Source: Hyphomicrobium_A sp963782555 (GTDB taxonomy: Bacteria > Pseudomonadota > Alphaproteobacteria > Rhizobiales > Hyphomicrobiaceae). Taken from it: 64,000 nt of DNA. The DNA is taken from assembly GCA_963782555.1 (NCBI GenBank), contig CAWAKB010000005.1:310001-374000 (forward strand), in the 5' to 3' direction. The position numbers and the translations under genes are program-made. A model generated the notes under the pieces. It saw only the letters and a list, made by a program, of their open reading frames with translations, ran no database searches and had not been told where the DNA came from. Below are positions 35,368 to 45,177 of the stretch, one piece after another (positions within the stretch are counted from its first letter, which is position 1; every line of letters starts with the position of its first letter).

Positions 35368-36057
35368 ATGCCAACCATTCCGCAATTCCGGCGCGCCGCG
35401 ATCGTTGTCAGCACCCTCGTGGCCGGCGTCGCGATGCCGAGCGCAGGTGCCCGTGCCGCCGATCCGAGCGACCCGAAGACCAGGGCCGCATTCTGCGAAT
35501 CCTACGCGCGCCTGACGCTCGCCGACATCAACTACAGCGTCCAGAACCACTGCGCCAAGACCGGCCTCGAGTGGAGCCCGAGCTTCGCCTATCACTACGA
35601 TCGGTGCATGCAGGAGCCCGACCTCGACGCTGTTCGCCGCGCGTTGTCGACCCACAATCTCGAGGCTATTCACTGCCGGGAGGGGGCGCAAGGAACCGAC
35701 GCCCCGAGCGATGGGTTGTTTCCGCCGGTTATCACCGACGAGCAGCCGGCTGCAGCCACCAATTTTCCGCCCGTGCTCGATGACGCGACGGCCGCCACGG
35801 CTGCGGGCGCGGCTCCCCCGGTGGTTGATGACAAGGCAACTCGCGCCCAAACGCCGGGTTCGCCTCCCGTCGCTGGCGACAGGAAATCCGATACGACCGA
35901 AGCCGCGCAGAGCCGCAAGTCAGCCAAACACAAGCGTCACACGGCCGAGCATCACGACGCCAAGCACCTGCATGGCGACCATCACTTGCAGGAAAAGGTG
36001 CGGCGCGCCGCAAGACACTTCGGCAGCAGGCTATTGCGGAGCCTCGCTGATCACTGA
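35368..36057 (+). CDS. Secreted protein with four-Cys domain and PPV-rich linker
   Basis: 229 aa from the ATG at 35368 (MPTIPQFRRAAIVVSTLVAG), with a signal peptide cleaved near GARAAD. The mature N-terminus has FCESYARLTLADINY, C-AKTGLEWSPSFAYHYDRC, the same spacing of FC-YAR-Cys-WS-HY-Cys as the domain in the preceding 674-aa protein. Then come FPPV, FPPVLDD and APPVVDD units like the linker of the giant protein, and a basic His-rich tail (HKRHTAEHHDAKHLHGDHH) that could bind metal. It is the third gene of the operon, about 80 bp after the second. The module sharing strongly suggests a common structure or pathway. Confidence 0.7.
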   Translation: MPTIPQFRRAAIVVSTLVAGVAMPSAGARAADPSDPKTRAAFCESYARLTLADINYSVQNHCAKTGLEWSPSFAYHYDRCMQEPDLDAVRRALSTHNLEAIHCREGAQGTDAPSDGLFPPVITDEQPAAATNFPPVLDDATAATAAGAAPPVVDDKATRAQTPGSPPVAGDRKSDTTEAAQSRKSAKHKRHTAEHHDAKHLHGDHHLQEKVRRAARHFGSRLLRSLADH

Positions 36058-36213
36058 CGCAACCGGCCATTCATGCTCGGCGCCGCAATCAGGCGCCGGA
36101 GAATCTGCAAATCGCCTGCAAATGAAAACCACGAAGCCACGAATGATAGTGAGCGTTCTTTCCTGCATTTGCTGGAGTATCAGGTCACAAACTCATCAAA
36201 CGAGGTTCCGTTC

Positions 36214-36669
36214 ATGCGCATTGCTTGCATCCTCTTGATCCTTGCTGGCCTCCTGAGCAGCGCATCGGCCGCGCCGACCGCATGCGAACTTGTCTCCGCC
36301 GCCGACATGAGCGCCGTTCTCGGCAGCGCGGTAGCCGCGGTGGCCGATGACCGCGGCAGCCAGACCAAGTGCACGTATGAGTCCGCAGGCGGCGAAATCA
36401 GCGGAGCCTACGCCGAGGTGCAGCTGAATTGGGGCGACGGCGTCGCCGGCATGAAGGGTGCCGGTGCGGTAGAACCGCAACTGGGACCGGTTATGAGCCA
36501 ACTTGCCGGCCTTGGGGACCAAGCTACGTCGGTCGGCCCGATGATCCTGATCCGCAGGGGCAGCGACTTGATCACACTGGTGATTTCCGGCGTGTCCAAC
36601 AGCACGGCTGCCGCCAAACGCATATACGGTCTACTCGACGCGCGGCTCCCAAAGCCGGTGGCACCCTAA
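36214..36669 (+). CDS. Small secreted DUF3558-like protein
   Basis: 151 aa from the ATG at 36214, preceded by ACGAGG. The signal peptide MRIACILLILAGLLSSASAA is clear. The mature part opens PTACELVSAADMSAVLGSAV with KCTYES further on, a pair of cysteines and a fold pattern seen in DUF3558-like extracytoplasmic proteins. The function is unknown. It lies 157 bp after the three module-sharing genes, in the same direction, and could belong to the same transcription unit. Confidence 0.65.
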   Translation: MRIACILLILAGLLSSASAAPTACELVSAADMSAVLGSAVAAVADDRGSQTKCTYESAGGEISGAYAEVQLNWGDGVAGMKGAGAVEPQLGPVMSQLAGLGDQATSVGPMILIRRGSDLITLVISGVSNSTAAAKRIYGLLDARLPKPVAP

Positions 36670-37257
36670 GCCTGGTATGAAGACTGTCCCCGTCCAAACC
36701 GCGGACTTCACGCGCAACCTGTGTCCGTGGTCGATTGCGATCGACCCGTCCCGTCCTGCCTTCCTATGGATTGCGCACTGCCGAGAGGCGATAAGAGTTT
36801 GCTCGGCGGAGCCAACCAATGCTGCTACATCCCCGGCGATGTCAGCGTGTCCGCTACGGGTCAACCTCGTCCGTCCGAGGGATGTCCGCGGCTGGTCCGC
36901 TTGTCCCCGAGCAGCAGCCGACTTCGTGCGCGGAGGCGAACGGGCGAGAAGGGCCATAACCGGTCATTACATCACAGGCCTCACCGTATCAGGCGTTTGG
37001 AGCGGCGCTCGTCATTCAGGTTGCTGCCGCGCGGATGGAACGGGTGGCCGTGCTCGTTGAGATGGCCAGCTTCTTCGAGCGCTTGACTGATATTGCGGGG
37101 GGATCATGCGCTTGTGGGCTGGAGCATGCCCAACCGTGGCGAGACGATCTGGGCGGGGGTCATTCCGAAAAATTGAGTATTTCGGCGTACGAGCCCGCGC
37201 TATGTTTTTTTGCCAGTTCGATGTGAATTCTCTCACTAGGCCTCAAGGGAGGCGTGA
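36670..37257. other. Intergenic region with a diverged repeat copy
   Basis: 588 bases without a convincing gene. Positions 36881-36955 resemble 59297-59371 (GCTGGTCCGCTTGT, GCAGCAGCCGA, GGGCGAGAAGGGCC in the same order), so this is an older copy of part of the left-end repeat block found beside the att sites. The rest shows nothing except the promoter region expected for the TPR-CHAT gene. Confidence 0.5.
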
Positions 37258-40200
37258 ATGATACGACCGGTCATTTCTGCTTTGGCGCTCACCTTGTGCG
37301 CAACTGGCGCCTGGGCGGATCGGTATGATGATTGCGTTCAGGACAAAGACCCTGACCTAACCATACGCGGCTGCACGTCGGTCATCGAGCGCGGAAAGCA
37401 AGAGAGCCGCGAATGGAGAGCTAAAGCCTACAATAACCGGGGCGCCGCCTACTACAAAAAGGGCGAGCTCGACCGCGCGATTGCGAACTTCGACAAGGCC
37501 ATCGCCCTGAACCCAAAGTTTGCCGATGCCTACAACAACAGGGGCGTCGCTTACTTCGGACAAGGCGACAAAGAGAAGGCTATCGCTGATTTCCGCAATG
37601 CGCTTGAGATCGACCCGTCGCACCCAGGCGCGAAACAGAATCTGAAAGCCTTGGACTCGGCGGCCATTGCGCCATCACCGGGTGCGACCCAACCTACTGA
37701 CGATCTTGCTGCGCTGATACAGCGGCTCGGCCAGCTTCACGACCAAGGCAAATTCGTCGCCGAGATCCCGGTGGCCCGGCGAGCGTTGGAGCTGGCAGAG
37801 AAATTATACGGCCCGGAACATGCGAATGTGGGCACATTACTCAACAGGCTGGCGTGGCTCTATAAGTCGCAAGGCAGTTACGATGATGCCGAGCCGCTGT
37901 ATCAGCGCGCTTTGACGATTGCGGAAAAGGCCTTGGGGCCCCAGCACCTCGACGTGGGTGACGCTCTCAACAACCTGGCTTTGCTCTATTATTTCCAAGG
38001 CCGATATAGCGAGGCCGAGCCACTGTATCAGCGCGCTTTGGCGATTGCGGAAAAGGCGCTGGGTCCCGATCATCCGCATGTGGGCGCATCGCTCAACAAC
38101 CTGGCCGCGCTCTACAAAGCCCAAGGCCGATATGGCGAGGCCGAGGCGCTCTATCAGCGCGCTTTGGCGATTGGGGAAAAGGCGCAGGGATCCGACAATC
38201 CGAGCGTGGCAACGTCGCTCAACAACCTGGCCGCGCTCTATGAGTCCCAAGGCCACTATGAGGAGGCCGAGCCGCTCTATCAGCGCAGCCTGGCCATCTT
38301 GGAGAAAGCGCTGGGTCCCGATCATGCGAACGTGGCGACGTCGATCAACAACCTAGCTGCGCTCTATGACACCCTAGGCCGCTACGATGACGCAGAGCGA
38401 CTGTATCAACGCGGACTGACGATCCGCGAGAAGGTGCTGGGCCCAGACCACCCCGATGTCGCCACCTCCCTCAACAACCTGGCCGAACTGTACCGCGCCC
38501 AGGGGCGCTACCCCGACGCCGAGGCGCTCTACAAGCGCTCACTCGCCATCAAGGAGAAGGCGCTCGGCCCCGACCATCCCGCTGTCGCCACCGCGCTCAA
38601 CAATCTGGCCGCGCTCTACAAAGCCCAAGGCCGATATGGCGAGGCCGAGGCGCTCCTCGACCGCGCGCTCATCGTTGGCGCGATAGCGCTTGGTCCGGAG
38701 GATCTCCTTGTAGCCAAGATGAAGAACAACTTAGCTGAAATCTACAAAGCTCAAGGCCGCTATAGCGAGGCCGAGTCGCGTTACATAAGCGCTTTCGGCA
38801 CCATCGAGGCTGCGTTTGGATTAGAGCATCCTCTTGTCGCCGATATGTTCAATAATCTGGCCTCACTGCATTTCGCTCAGGGCGACTGGGCGGGTGCGGC
38901 CAACTTCTGGCGGCGAAGCACGAAAATTATCGCGGGGCGCACGGAGCGCGGAGGGAGCACCTTGGGCCACGCGCCTAGGGCAACGGGAAAAAGTGAAGCG
39001 GAGCGATTGAGCGAACGCTTCTGGAACTTTGTGAAAGCTGCCCACCGTCTTACGGCAGAGGGCCATGCGCCTACCTTTGAACTCGCAGCCGAGACGTTCC
39101 TGGCCGCGCAATGGGGGCAAAGCTCCGAAGCCGCTGACTCGCTCCGCCGGATGGCAGCACGGGGTGCCACGGGTAATACCGACCTCGCAGCGCTTGTCCG
39201 CGAGCGACAGGATCTGGTTGGTGAATGGCGGTTCAAGGACAAGCAGCTCATCGCCGCCAAGAGCCAAGAAGCCGACAAGCGCGACGCAAGTGCCGAAAAG
39301 GCGCTTGGCGATCGCCTTTCCGCCATAGACGCGCGCATCGGAGAGATCGATCAACGGTTGGAGAAGGAGTTCCCGGATTACGCCGCCCTGGTGAGTCTTA
39401 AGCCGCTCTCCATGCCCGGTGTTCAATCGCTGCTTCGCGATGGCGAGGCGTTGGTGCTGGTTCTGGACACGCCGGAGTGGGGACCCTACCCGGAGGCAAC
39501 CTTCATCTGGGCGGTGACCAAGACGGACAGCCGCTGGGTGAAGAGTGATCTCGGCACCAAGGCGCTCGGCGAGCGCGTTGCCGCACTTCGCTGCGGGCTC
39601 GACTACGATGGCAGCTGGGGAGCACCGGGTTCAACCTGCGGGGAGCTGCTCAAGACCACCTATTCGCAGGCCGACCACGAAAGCGGCAAGCCGCTGCCGT
39701 TCGACATCAAGCGTTCTCACGAGTTGTACAAAGCGCTGTTCGGCCAGATCGAAGACCTGATCAAGGACAAGCAGCTCCTGATCGTCCCTTCTGGAGCGCT
39801 GACGCAGCTCCCCTTCCAGGTGCTTGTCACCGAGAAGCCCGATCAAGGGCTCAGTGGATCAGATGCGCTGCGCAACGCGGCTTGGCTCAACAGGTCCCAC
39901 GCGTTGACCGTGCTGCCCTCCGTGTCGTCGCTCAGAGCGCTGCGCCAATTGGCCAAGGACAGCCATGCCAGCAAACCGTTCATTGGCTTTGGCGATCCGC
40001 TGCTCGACGGACGGCCCGACAGATATCCCGATGACGCGGCCATTGCGCTCCGCGCCCGCGCCAACCAAAGCTGCCCAAAAGAGCTTTCGCAGCAGGTCGC
40101 CAGCCTCCGCGGTCTACAACGCGGCGTGCGACCGCTCGCGCTCCGCGGCGGGATGGCCGATGTCGCGGAAATCCGCTCACAAGTGCCGCTGCCCGAAACG

Positions 40201-40800
40201 GCGAACGAGCTGTGCGCCGTCGCCCGCGACTTGGGTGTTAGCGGGGATGACATCCGGCTCGGCGCGCATGCCACGGAGACCAAGATCAAGCAGTTGAGCC
40301 AAGCGGGTGAGCTGGCAAAGTATCGCATCGTTCACTTCGCGACCCACGGCGCGCTTGCCGGTCAGGTCGGCGGCGACTCCGAGCCTGGCTTATTGCTGAC
40401 GCCGCCAGAGAAAGCGACCGAGACCGACGACGGCTACCTCTCGGCCTCCGAAGTGGCGGCCCTGAAGCTCGATGCCGATTGGGTGATCCTGTCGGCCTGC
40501 AACACGGCGGCAGGGGGCACAGTAGGGGCTGAGGCTCTATCAGGCTTGGCACGGGCCTTCTTCTATGCGGGTGCGCGTGCGCTGCTCGTGTCGCACTGGT
40601 CCGTCTACTCGGATGCCACGGTGAAGCTGATAACCGGCGCGATCGGTCGGATGGCGGCGGACAAAAGCGTCGGGCGGGCTGAGGCCCTGCGGCTGTCGAT
40701 GCTTGCTTTGATCGACAAGGGTGCTCCCTACGAAACGCAGCCTGCCTATTGGGCGCCGTTCGTGGTCGTCGGCGAGGGCGGCGCGCAAGCGGTTCACTGA
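37258..40800 (+). CDS. Secreted TPR-CHAT protein (caspase-like peptidase domain)
   Basis: 1,180 aa. Signal peptide MIRPVISALALTLCATGAWA. Classical TPRs follow at about 55-125 (YNNRGAAYYKKGELDRAIAN), then at least eight 42-residue kinesin-light-chain-type TPRs (NNLAALYKAQGRYGEAEALY) to about 540. A helical linker (about 570-700) leads to a C-terminal CHAT domain. Its catalytic dyad is intact: His1030 in VHFATHGAL and Cys1081 in LSACNTAAGG. CHAT enzymes are caspase-relative proteases, and the TPRs normally bind the partner or substrate. An exported version would act in the periplasm or outside. It lies downstream of the module-sharing surface proteins, whose processing it might perform (inference only). 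Confidence 0.85.
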   Translation: MIRPVISALALTLCATGAWADRYDDCVQDKDPDLTIRGCTSVIERGKQESREWRAKAYNNRGAAYYKKGELDRAIANFDKAIALNPKFADAYNNRGVAYFGQGDKEKAIADFRNALEIDPSHPGAKQNLKALDSAAIAPSPGATQPTDDLAALIQRLGQLHDQGKFVAEIPVARRALELAEKLYGPEHANVGTLLNRLAWLYKSQGSYDDAEPLYQRALTIAEKALGPQHLDVGDALNNLALLYYFQGRYSEAEPLYQRALAIAEKALGPDHPHVGASLNNLAALYKAQGRYGEAEALYQRALAIGEKAQGSDNPSVATSLNNLAALYESQGHYEEAEPLYQRSLAILEKALGPDHANVATSINNLAALYDTLGRYDDAERLYQRGLTIREKVLGPDHPDVATSLNNLAELYRAQGRYPDAEALYKRSLAIKEKALGPDHPAVATALNNLAALYKAQGRYGEAEALLDRALIVGAIALGPEDLLVAKMKNNLAEIYKAQGRYSEAESRYISAFGTIEAAFGLEHPLVADMFNNLASLHFAQGDWAGAANFWRRSTKIIAGRTERGGSTLGHAPRATGKSEAERLSERFWNFVKAAHRLTAEGHAPTFELAAETFLAAQWGQSSEAADSLRRMAARGATGNTDLAALVRERQDLVGEWRFKDKQLIAAKSQEADKRDASAEKALGDRLSAIDARIGEIDQRLEKEFPDYAALVSLKPLSMPGVQSLLRDGEALVLVLDTPEWGPYPEATFIWAVTKTDSRWVKSDLGTKALGERVAALRCGLDYDGSWGAPGSTCGELLKTTYSQADHESGKPLPFDIKRSHELYKALFGQIEDLIKDKQLLIVPSGALTQLPFQVLVTEKPDQGLSGSDALRNAAWLNRSHALTVLPSVSSLRALRQLAKDSHASKPFIGFGDPLLDGRPDRYPDDAAIALRARANQSCPKELSQQVASLRGLQRGVRPLALRGGMADVAEIRSQVPLPETANELCAVARDLGVSGDDIRLGAHATETKIKQLSQAGELAKYRIVHFATHGALAGQVGGDSEPGLLLTPPEKATETDDGYLSASEVAALKLDADWVILSACNTAAGGTVGAEALSGLARAFFYAGARALLVSHWSVYSDATVKLITGAIGRMAADKSVGRAEALRLSMLALIDKGAPYETQPAYWAPFVVVGEGGAQAVH

Positions 40801-41377
40801 CTTTCCGCTCTTGCCAGGCAAAGCGGTCGATCCTGCCCGAGCCCGGGTTTGGCGGCTTCGGGTCATGAGCATCCGTCACGGTAGGGGTTGGACCTAGTCA
40901 GCTTTCCCCGTAGGAGCAGTCATGCGGTGGCGTCACTTCGACGTCGGCAAAGGGCCATGAGCTGACATCGATCTAGGAACAACGTCGTTTGGACGCTGCA
41001 ATGATCGCGGCAATACCGCGCAAACCTCTCGACGCTCGCGCAATGCAAACCCAGGTGGCCAGAGTGGCTTGCCGGGACGGGGGGGCTTGGCTCAGCTCCG
41101 CTCCGGCCACCTGGTCGACGGAGGCAAGAGGCAGGGGCACTCTCGCGTCCGACGAATGCTAGTCCCTAGGATTTGTTGGTGTGGATCGCAGGGTGCTCAA
41201 TCGCCGTTCTTGTTTGTCTCGGTATTTTGCCCGAAGCTGTTTGATACGTGCCACTTAGCGGATGAGAGCCTTGCCATCGCCTGCGCAGATAGCTGCGACG
41301 CAAGGAGCAGTCGCGGCCAAGTGTCAAAAGTGCGCGGTCGAGCGAGCAGGAAAATCGCGCCTTGCAGGAGCAGCGTG
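40801..41377. other. Intergenic region, no gene seen
   Basis: 577 bases between the CHAT gene and the leftward Crp gene. The segment near 40930-40975 (CGTCGGCAAAGGGCCATGAG) looks like non-coding repeat debris of the sort common between Hyphomicrobiales genes. No supported ORF or RNA is visible. Confidence 0.4.
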
Positions 41378-42100
41378 TCATGGGCCGGATACCTCGAGCT
41401 TTGAATGAGATGCGTGCGGCATGGAACTCCCATCGGCCAATCTCTCCAGGGCCGCGATGTTGATAATGCGCAATCCGGCCGCTGACGGTGCTACTAGTCC
41501 CCATGCCTCCAACTGCCGGAGAGCTGAAGCGAGACCGTCAATGCTCATCACCAGCCGGTCGGCAATGGCACCTGAGGGGATCTCATCTGGGATGAGCGTG
41601 GCATCACGACCCTCCTGCGCGTTCATGCGAGAGAGTGCTGCGAGCAACGAGGCAAGTCGTTCAGTTGGCTTGTTACGGACCGCTTCCGTGGCGCGGAGGC
41701 GCAAATAGTCGAACTCCCTATCGGCTGCCGCTGTGACGCGCGCAGCCAGCTGGCCATCCGTTCGGAGGGCGCATTCAAATTCGTCGGGCGTGAGTATGCT
41801 GATCTCGGTGCGCAGCGTCGCCTTCGCGGTGCTGACATGTGTTGCGACGTGGCCGAACCCAAGGATACGTCCCGGGAACACAAACTCGATAATCTCGTGG
41901 CGGCCACCGGGCCAGCGGATGTAGTGGCACAAGGAGCCACGCTCCACGCGATAAATCTCCCCATTTGGATCGCCGGTCTGGAATAGGATTTGGCCGGGCG
42001 CCAGGCAACAGACCGCCTGTGCCGCCGAATGGACGTCGTGTTGCGCATCTGCACTGCCGCGCGAGCCCTCATCCAATCCTGAACTGAGATATCCAAGCAT
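41378..42100 (-). CDS. Crp/Fnr-family transcriptional regulator
   Basis: 240 aa from the ATG at 42100 (a TTG at 42130 is the alternative). The cyclic-nucleotide-type beta barrel is visible as LAPGQILFQTGDPNGEIYRV, ERGSLCHYIRWPGGRHEII and FPGRILGFGHVATHVSTA. The HTH is in IPSGAIADRLVMSIDGLASA. It lacks an Fnr-type Cys cluster and resembles FixK-like regulators. It is divergent from the PAS-LuxR gene with 335 bp between them, so the two could regulate each other. Confidence 0.8.
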   Translation of the reverse strand: MLGYLSSGLDEGSRGSADAQHDVHSAAQAVCCLAPGQILFQTGDPNGEIYRVERGSLCHYIRWPGGRHEIIEFVFPGRILGFGHVATHVSTAKATLRTEISILTPDEFECALRTDGQLAARVTAAADREFDYLRLRATEAVRNKPTERLASLLAALSRMNAQEGRDATLIPDEIPSGAIADRLVMSIDGLASALRQLEAWGLVAPSAAGLRIINIAALERLADGSSMPHASHSKLEVSGP

Positions 42101-42435
42101 GGTTCGTTCGCTGAACGCGAGTGCCTGCAAGCGCGAACGGCACTCCCCTTTTTGTTGCTTGTTCTTGCCTGGGAAGATTTGGCAGTCTTAACCTCGATGG
42201 TGCAATAACCAGAAACGACTAATTGTTCGGCGACATATGCGCCAGGGATCAGACCTTTGTTCAATTGACAGAAATCGACATCCAGAGCGCGAGGTTCGGA
42301 TCCGCTGCCCGTTGAAAGGATGCCGAGTCCGTTCACCATTTTCCGGCATTGATCTCCGTCAATGCCAGCTTCTGCTAAGGAAGCACCTGCTAGCTTAGCC
42401 CCGACGTCAGCGGGACGAGTGGTGGAGCAGTGGTA

Positions 42436-43228
42436 ATGGGCGAAGTTCAGAAAATCGAGGTTCCGCAAGCTCTGCCCGTGATCGTCGCAATTCTTGCCCC
42501 CTCGGGTAGAATTTTGGGAGTGAACGAGGCCTGGAAGGATTTCGGTCAGCGCAATGGCCTGCGGGTTCCAGATTTTGCCCTGAGTGGTAACTACCTGAAT
42601 TACTGCAAATCCGATCAGCCCGAACTCGTCGCGATTTATCGAAGATCTGAAGGACTTGCTCGCGCGACGGGTTGACCTCCTCACGCGGGTTTATCCGTGC
42701 CACTCGCCTACTCGAACGCGCTGGTTCTTCATGATCGGGCTACCGCTCTCCTTAAGCGACCTAAGTGGCATAGCCCTATTGCACGTCGACATAACACCCT
42801 TTCTACCGCTTCCGATGACCGGGCATGGAGAACCGCCCCGGGTCGCCAGCCGCGCTCACACGAACCTGAGCATTGATCTGGGCACGGTCGCCGGCAGCGT
42901 TGAGCACTCAAGTCTGGAGGCCCTCAGTTCCCAATTGAGGGCCATGCTTGCGGCGATTCCTCTGGCTTCTTCGGGATCGTTGCCGCATGACAATGCCGCG
43001 CAGACTTTAAAGCACGCCCGTCTTAGCAAGCGCCAGCTGCAGGTCCTAGGCCTCTTGGCCGAAGGCAAAACAAATACTGAAATCGCGAAGGCACTCTACC
43101 GGTCCCCCAACACCATCAAGCTCCACGTGTCCGCGATCTTGCGACAATTGAACGTCAGCAGTCGCACGCAAGCAGCACTTGTAGCTTCCAAACTGCTCAA
43201 GAACAGCTCACGAAAGAATGGGGCCTAG
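42436..43228 (+). pseudogene. PAS-LuxR regulator broken by a one-base frameshift
   Basis: The first frame (ATG 42436, GGAG upstream) encodes a PAS-like domain: VIVAILAPSGRILGVNEAWK, DFGQRNGLRVPDFALSGNYL. It ends prematurely at 42675. The next frame contains the continuation, FIEDLKDLLARRVDLLTRVY then PCHSPTRTRWFFMIGLPLSL, and the LuxR HTH LSKRQLQVLGLLAEGKTNTE, IAKALYRSPNTIKLHVSAIL to 43228. The break lies near 42632-42645 (a one-base change around GCGATTTATCG). Together they make a normal PAS-LuxR regulator of about 263 aa. It is either an assembly indel or a real mutation. Confidence 0.75.
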
Positions 43229-43567
43229 GCGACATGCTAGCCGCAGGCATTCCTTAGTAGCAATTTGCGCGCCGCGAGAAGCTAGCTGCCGTTGGCCTGC
43301 GCACATGTCGGTTCAGGGCTAATTCCAGACCAATCACGGGAGCGGTGGAGCTTTTCATACCCAGACGAGTGATGCGATGCGCTACGTGTTTGTGCCCAGA
43401 AACAACAGGCCAACGACGCCCCGCCGGCTGGCCCGAGACTGCGACGGCAAGTAAAACGGCTGCCTACGTGAGATCGTCAGTAGACTGTCATCACTCTGTC
43501 GCTCTGTACCCGGGAATGGTTTCGGTCGAGCCTGAAGCAAATTTCAATGAGTGAGGAGTTCGGCCCG
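43229..43567. other. Upstream region of the DUF1254 gene
   Basis: About 340 bases with no convincing gene. It must contain the promoter of the DUF1254 gene. I see no clear operator or hairpin. Confidence 0.4.
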
Positions 43568-45010
43568 ATGCGCAACTTTTTCGACCCCACCACAAACCCG
43601 CTGACCGTTGTTTTGATCAGCGCGGCATTTGCTTGCTCAGCTCATGTTGCGAAGGCGCAGGACTGGCCCGACATCCGCGAGGCCAAGGCCATTGCCGAAG
43701 AGGGCTTCATCTACGGCCTGCCGATCGTGATGAACTATGCGGTGATGTACGAGTATGCGGTCGACAAGGACTCGGGGCAATACAAGGCGCCGTTCAACCA
43801 GATCAAGAACGAAGCGCGCGTGTTCACGTACAAAGACACAGCGATCATCACGCCGAATAGTGACACGCCTTACTCGCTTGCCTGGCTGGATCTGCGGGCA
43901 GAGCCGATCGTTCTTTCAGTCCCGGCGGTCGATCCAAAGCGCTACTATTCGGTAATGCTCAATGACGGCAACACCTATAATTACGGATACATCGGCAGTC
44001 GCGCCACTGGAAGTGAAGCGGGCGACTACATGGTCGTGGGGCCCGATTGGCAGGGCGAAGCGCCAAAGGGCATCAAGAAGGTCTTCCGCTCCTCGACGCA
44101 GTTTTCTTTAGCCGCATATCGCACCCAGCTTTTCGATCCAGCCGACATGCCCAACGTTGAGAAGGTTCAGGCCGGATACAAGGTGCAGCCTTTGTCCAGC
44201 TACCTGGGCACGGCAGCGCCACCCGCCGCTCCGACGATTGATTTCCCCAAGATCGACAAGGACCTCGTCAAGAGTAATTTCTTCGAGTACCTCGACTTCG
44301 CCCTTCAGTTCGCACCGGCCCAGCCGGTCGAGACGCAGATTCGTGCCAAGCTGGCGAAAATTGGGGTGGGCGCCGGCAAGCCTTTTGATTTCCATAAGCT
44401 CCCGCTGGCTCACCGGATCGAGGTCGGCCTCGGGATGAAGGACGGCGAACGCAAGGTCGAAGAAGCCGTAAGCAAGGCCGGTGTGTCGATCAACGGATGG
44501 CGCATGAGCTCGTTTTTTGGCGACAGCGCCTTCTTCAACGGAGATTGGCTGAAACGCGCGGCTGGTGCCAAAGCAGGGATATACGGAAATGACTCCGCGG
44601 AAGCGGCCTATCCTCTCGGCAAGTACGACGTTGACGGCGCTCCGCTCGATGGCAGCAAGCACAACTACACACTGACCTTTGCCGCCGATCAGTTTCCACC
44701 GGTAAACGCGTTCTGGTCAGTGACCATGTATGACGGAAAGACGCAGTTCCTGATCAAGAACTCGATCAACCGCTACTTGATCAATTCTCCAATGCTGCCC
44801 GAGTTGAAGAAAAACTCCGACGGCTCGCTGACTATCTACATCCAGAAGGACGAACCGACCGATCCCGTCCAGAAGGCGAACTGGCTACCTGCGCCGGACG
44901 GGCCGATCTATATCGCAATGCGCCTCTACTGGCCCAAGACCGAGAACCCATCGATCCTGCCGGTCGGGAAGGGCACATGGCAGCCACCGGGCATCAAGGT
45001 GGCCAAGTAG
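43568..45010 (+). CDS. Secreted DUF1254/DUF1214 protein
   Basis: 480 aa from the ATG at 43568, with GAGGAG nine bases upstream (the ATG at 43547 is less likely). The signal peptide covers MRNFFDPTTNPLTVVLISAA and ends near AKAQD. The DUF1254 half has EEGFIYGLPIVMNYAVMYEY and ITPNSDTPYSLAWLDLRAEP. The DUF1214 half has LTFAADQFPPVNAFWSVTMY and INRYLINSPMLPEL. The family is widespread and exported, its biochemical role not settled. It is the last gene before the att copy at 45444. Confidence 0.85.
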   Translation: MRNFFDPTTNPLTVVLISAAFACSAHVAKAQDWPDIREAKAIAEEGFIYGLPIVMNYAVMYEYAVDKDSGQYKAPFNQIKNEARVFTYKDTAIITPNSDTPYSLAWLDLRAEPIVLSVPAVDPKRYYSVMLNDGNTYNYGYIGSRATGSEAGDYMVVGPDWQGEAPKGIKKVFRSSTQFSLAAYRTQLFDPADMPNVEKVQAGYKVQPLSSYLGTAAPPAAPTIDFPKIDKDLVKSNFFEYLDFALQFAPAQPVETQIRAKLAKIGVGAGKPFDFHKLPLAHRIEVGLGMKDGERKVEEAVSKAGVSINGWRMSSFFGDSAFFNGDWLKRAAGAKAGIYGNDSAEAAYPLGKYDVDGAPLDGSKHNYTLTFAADQFPPVNAFWSVTMYDGKTQFLIKNSINRYLINSPMLPELKKNSDGSLTIYIQKDEPTDPVQKANWLPAPDGPIYIAMRLYWPKTENPSILPVGKGTWQPPGIKVAK

Positions 45011-45177
45011 CCCGGGTCCTGACCGAAATTGCTCGGCTTTGGATGACGAGATGTTCAGTTCGGTCGGACTAGCGCAACGGCCGATCGAACCGGACCACTG
45101 GCCCACCTTGTGCCCGCCCGCCCCATGACCGTGATCACTGGAACCTGACGTGCTGACTCTGCGATGTCCGCTCCGGG

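Noticed and set aside
37800..38800. Regular repeats that might look like a CRISPR array
   Set aside because: The repeats are 126 bp, in frame and encode TPR units. There are no short conserved repeats with unique spacers and no cas genes.
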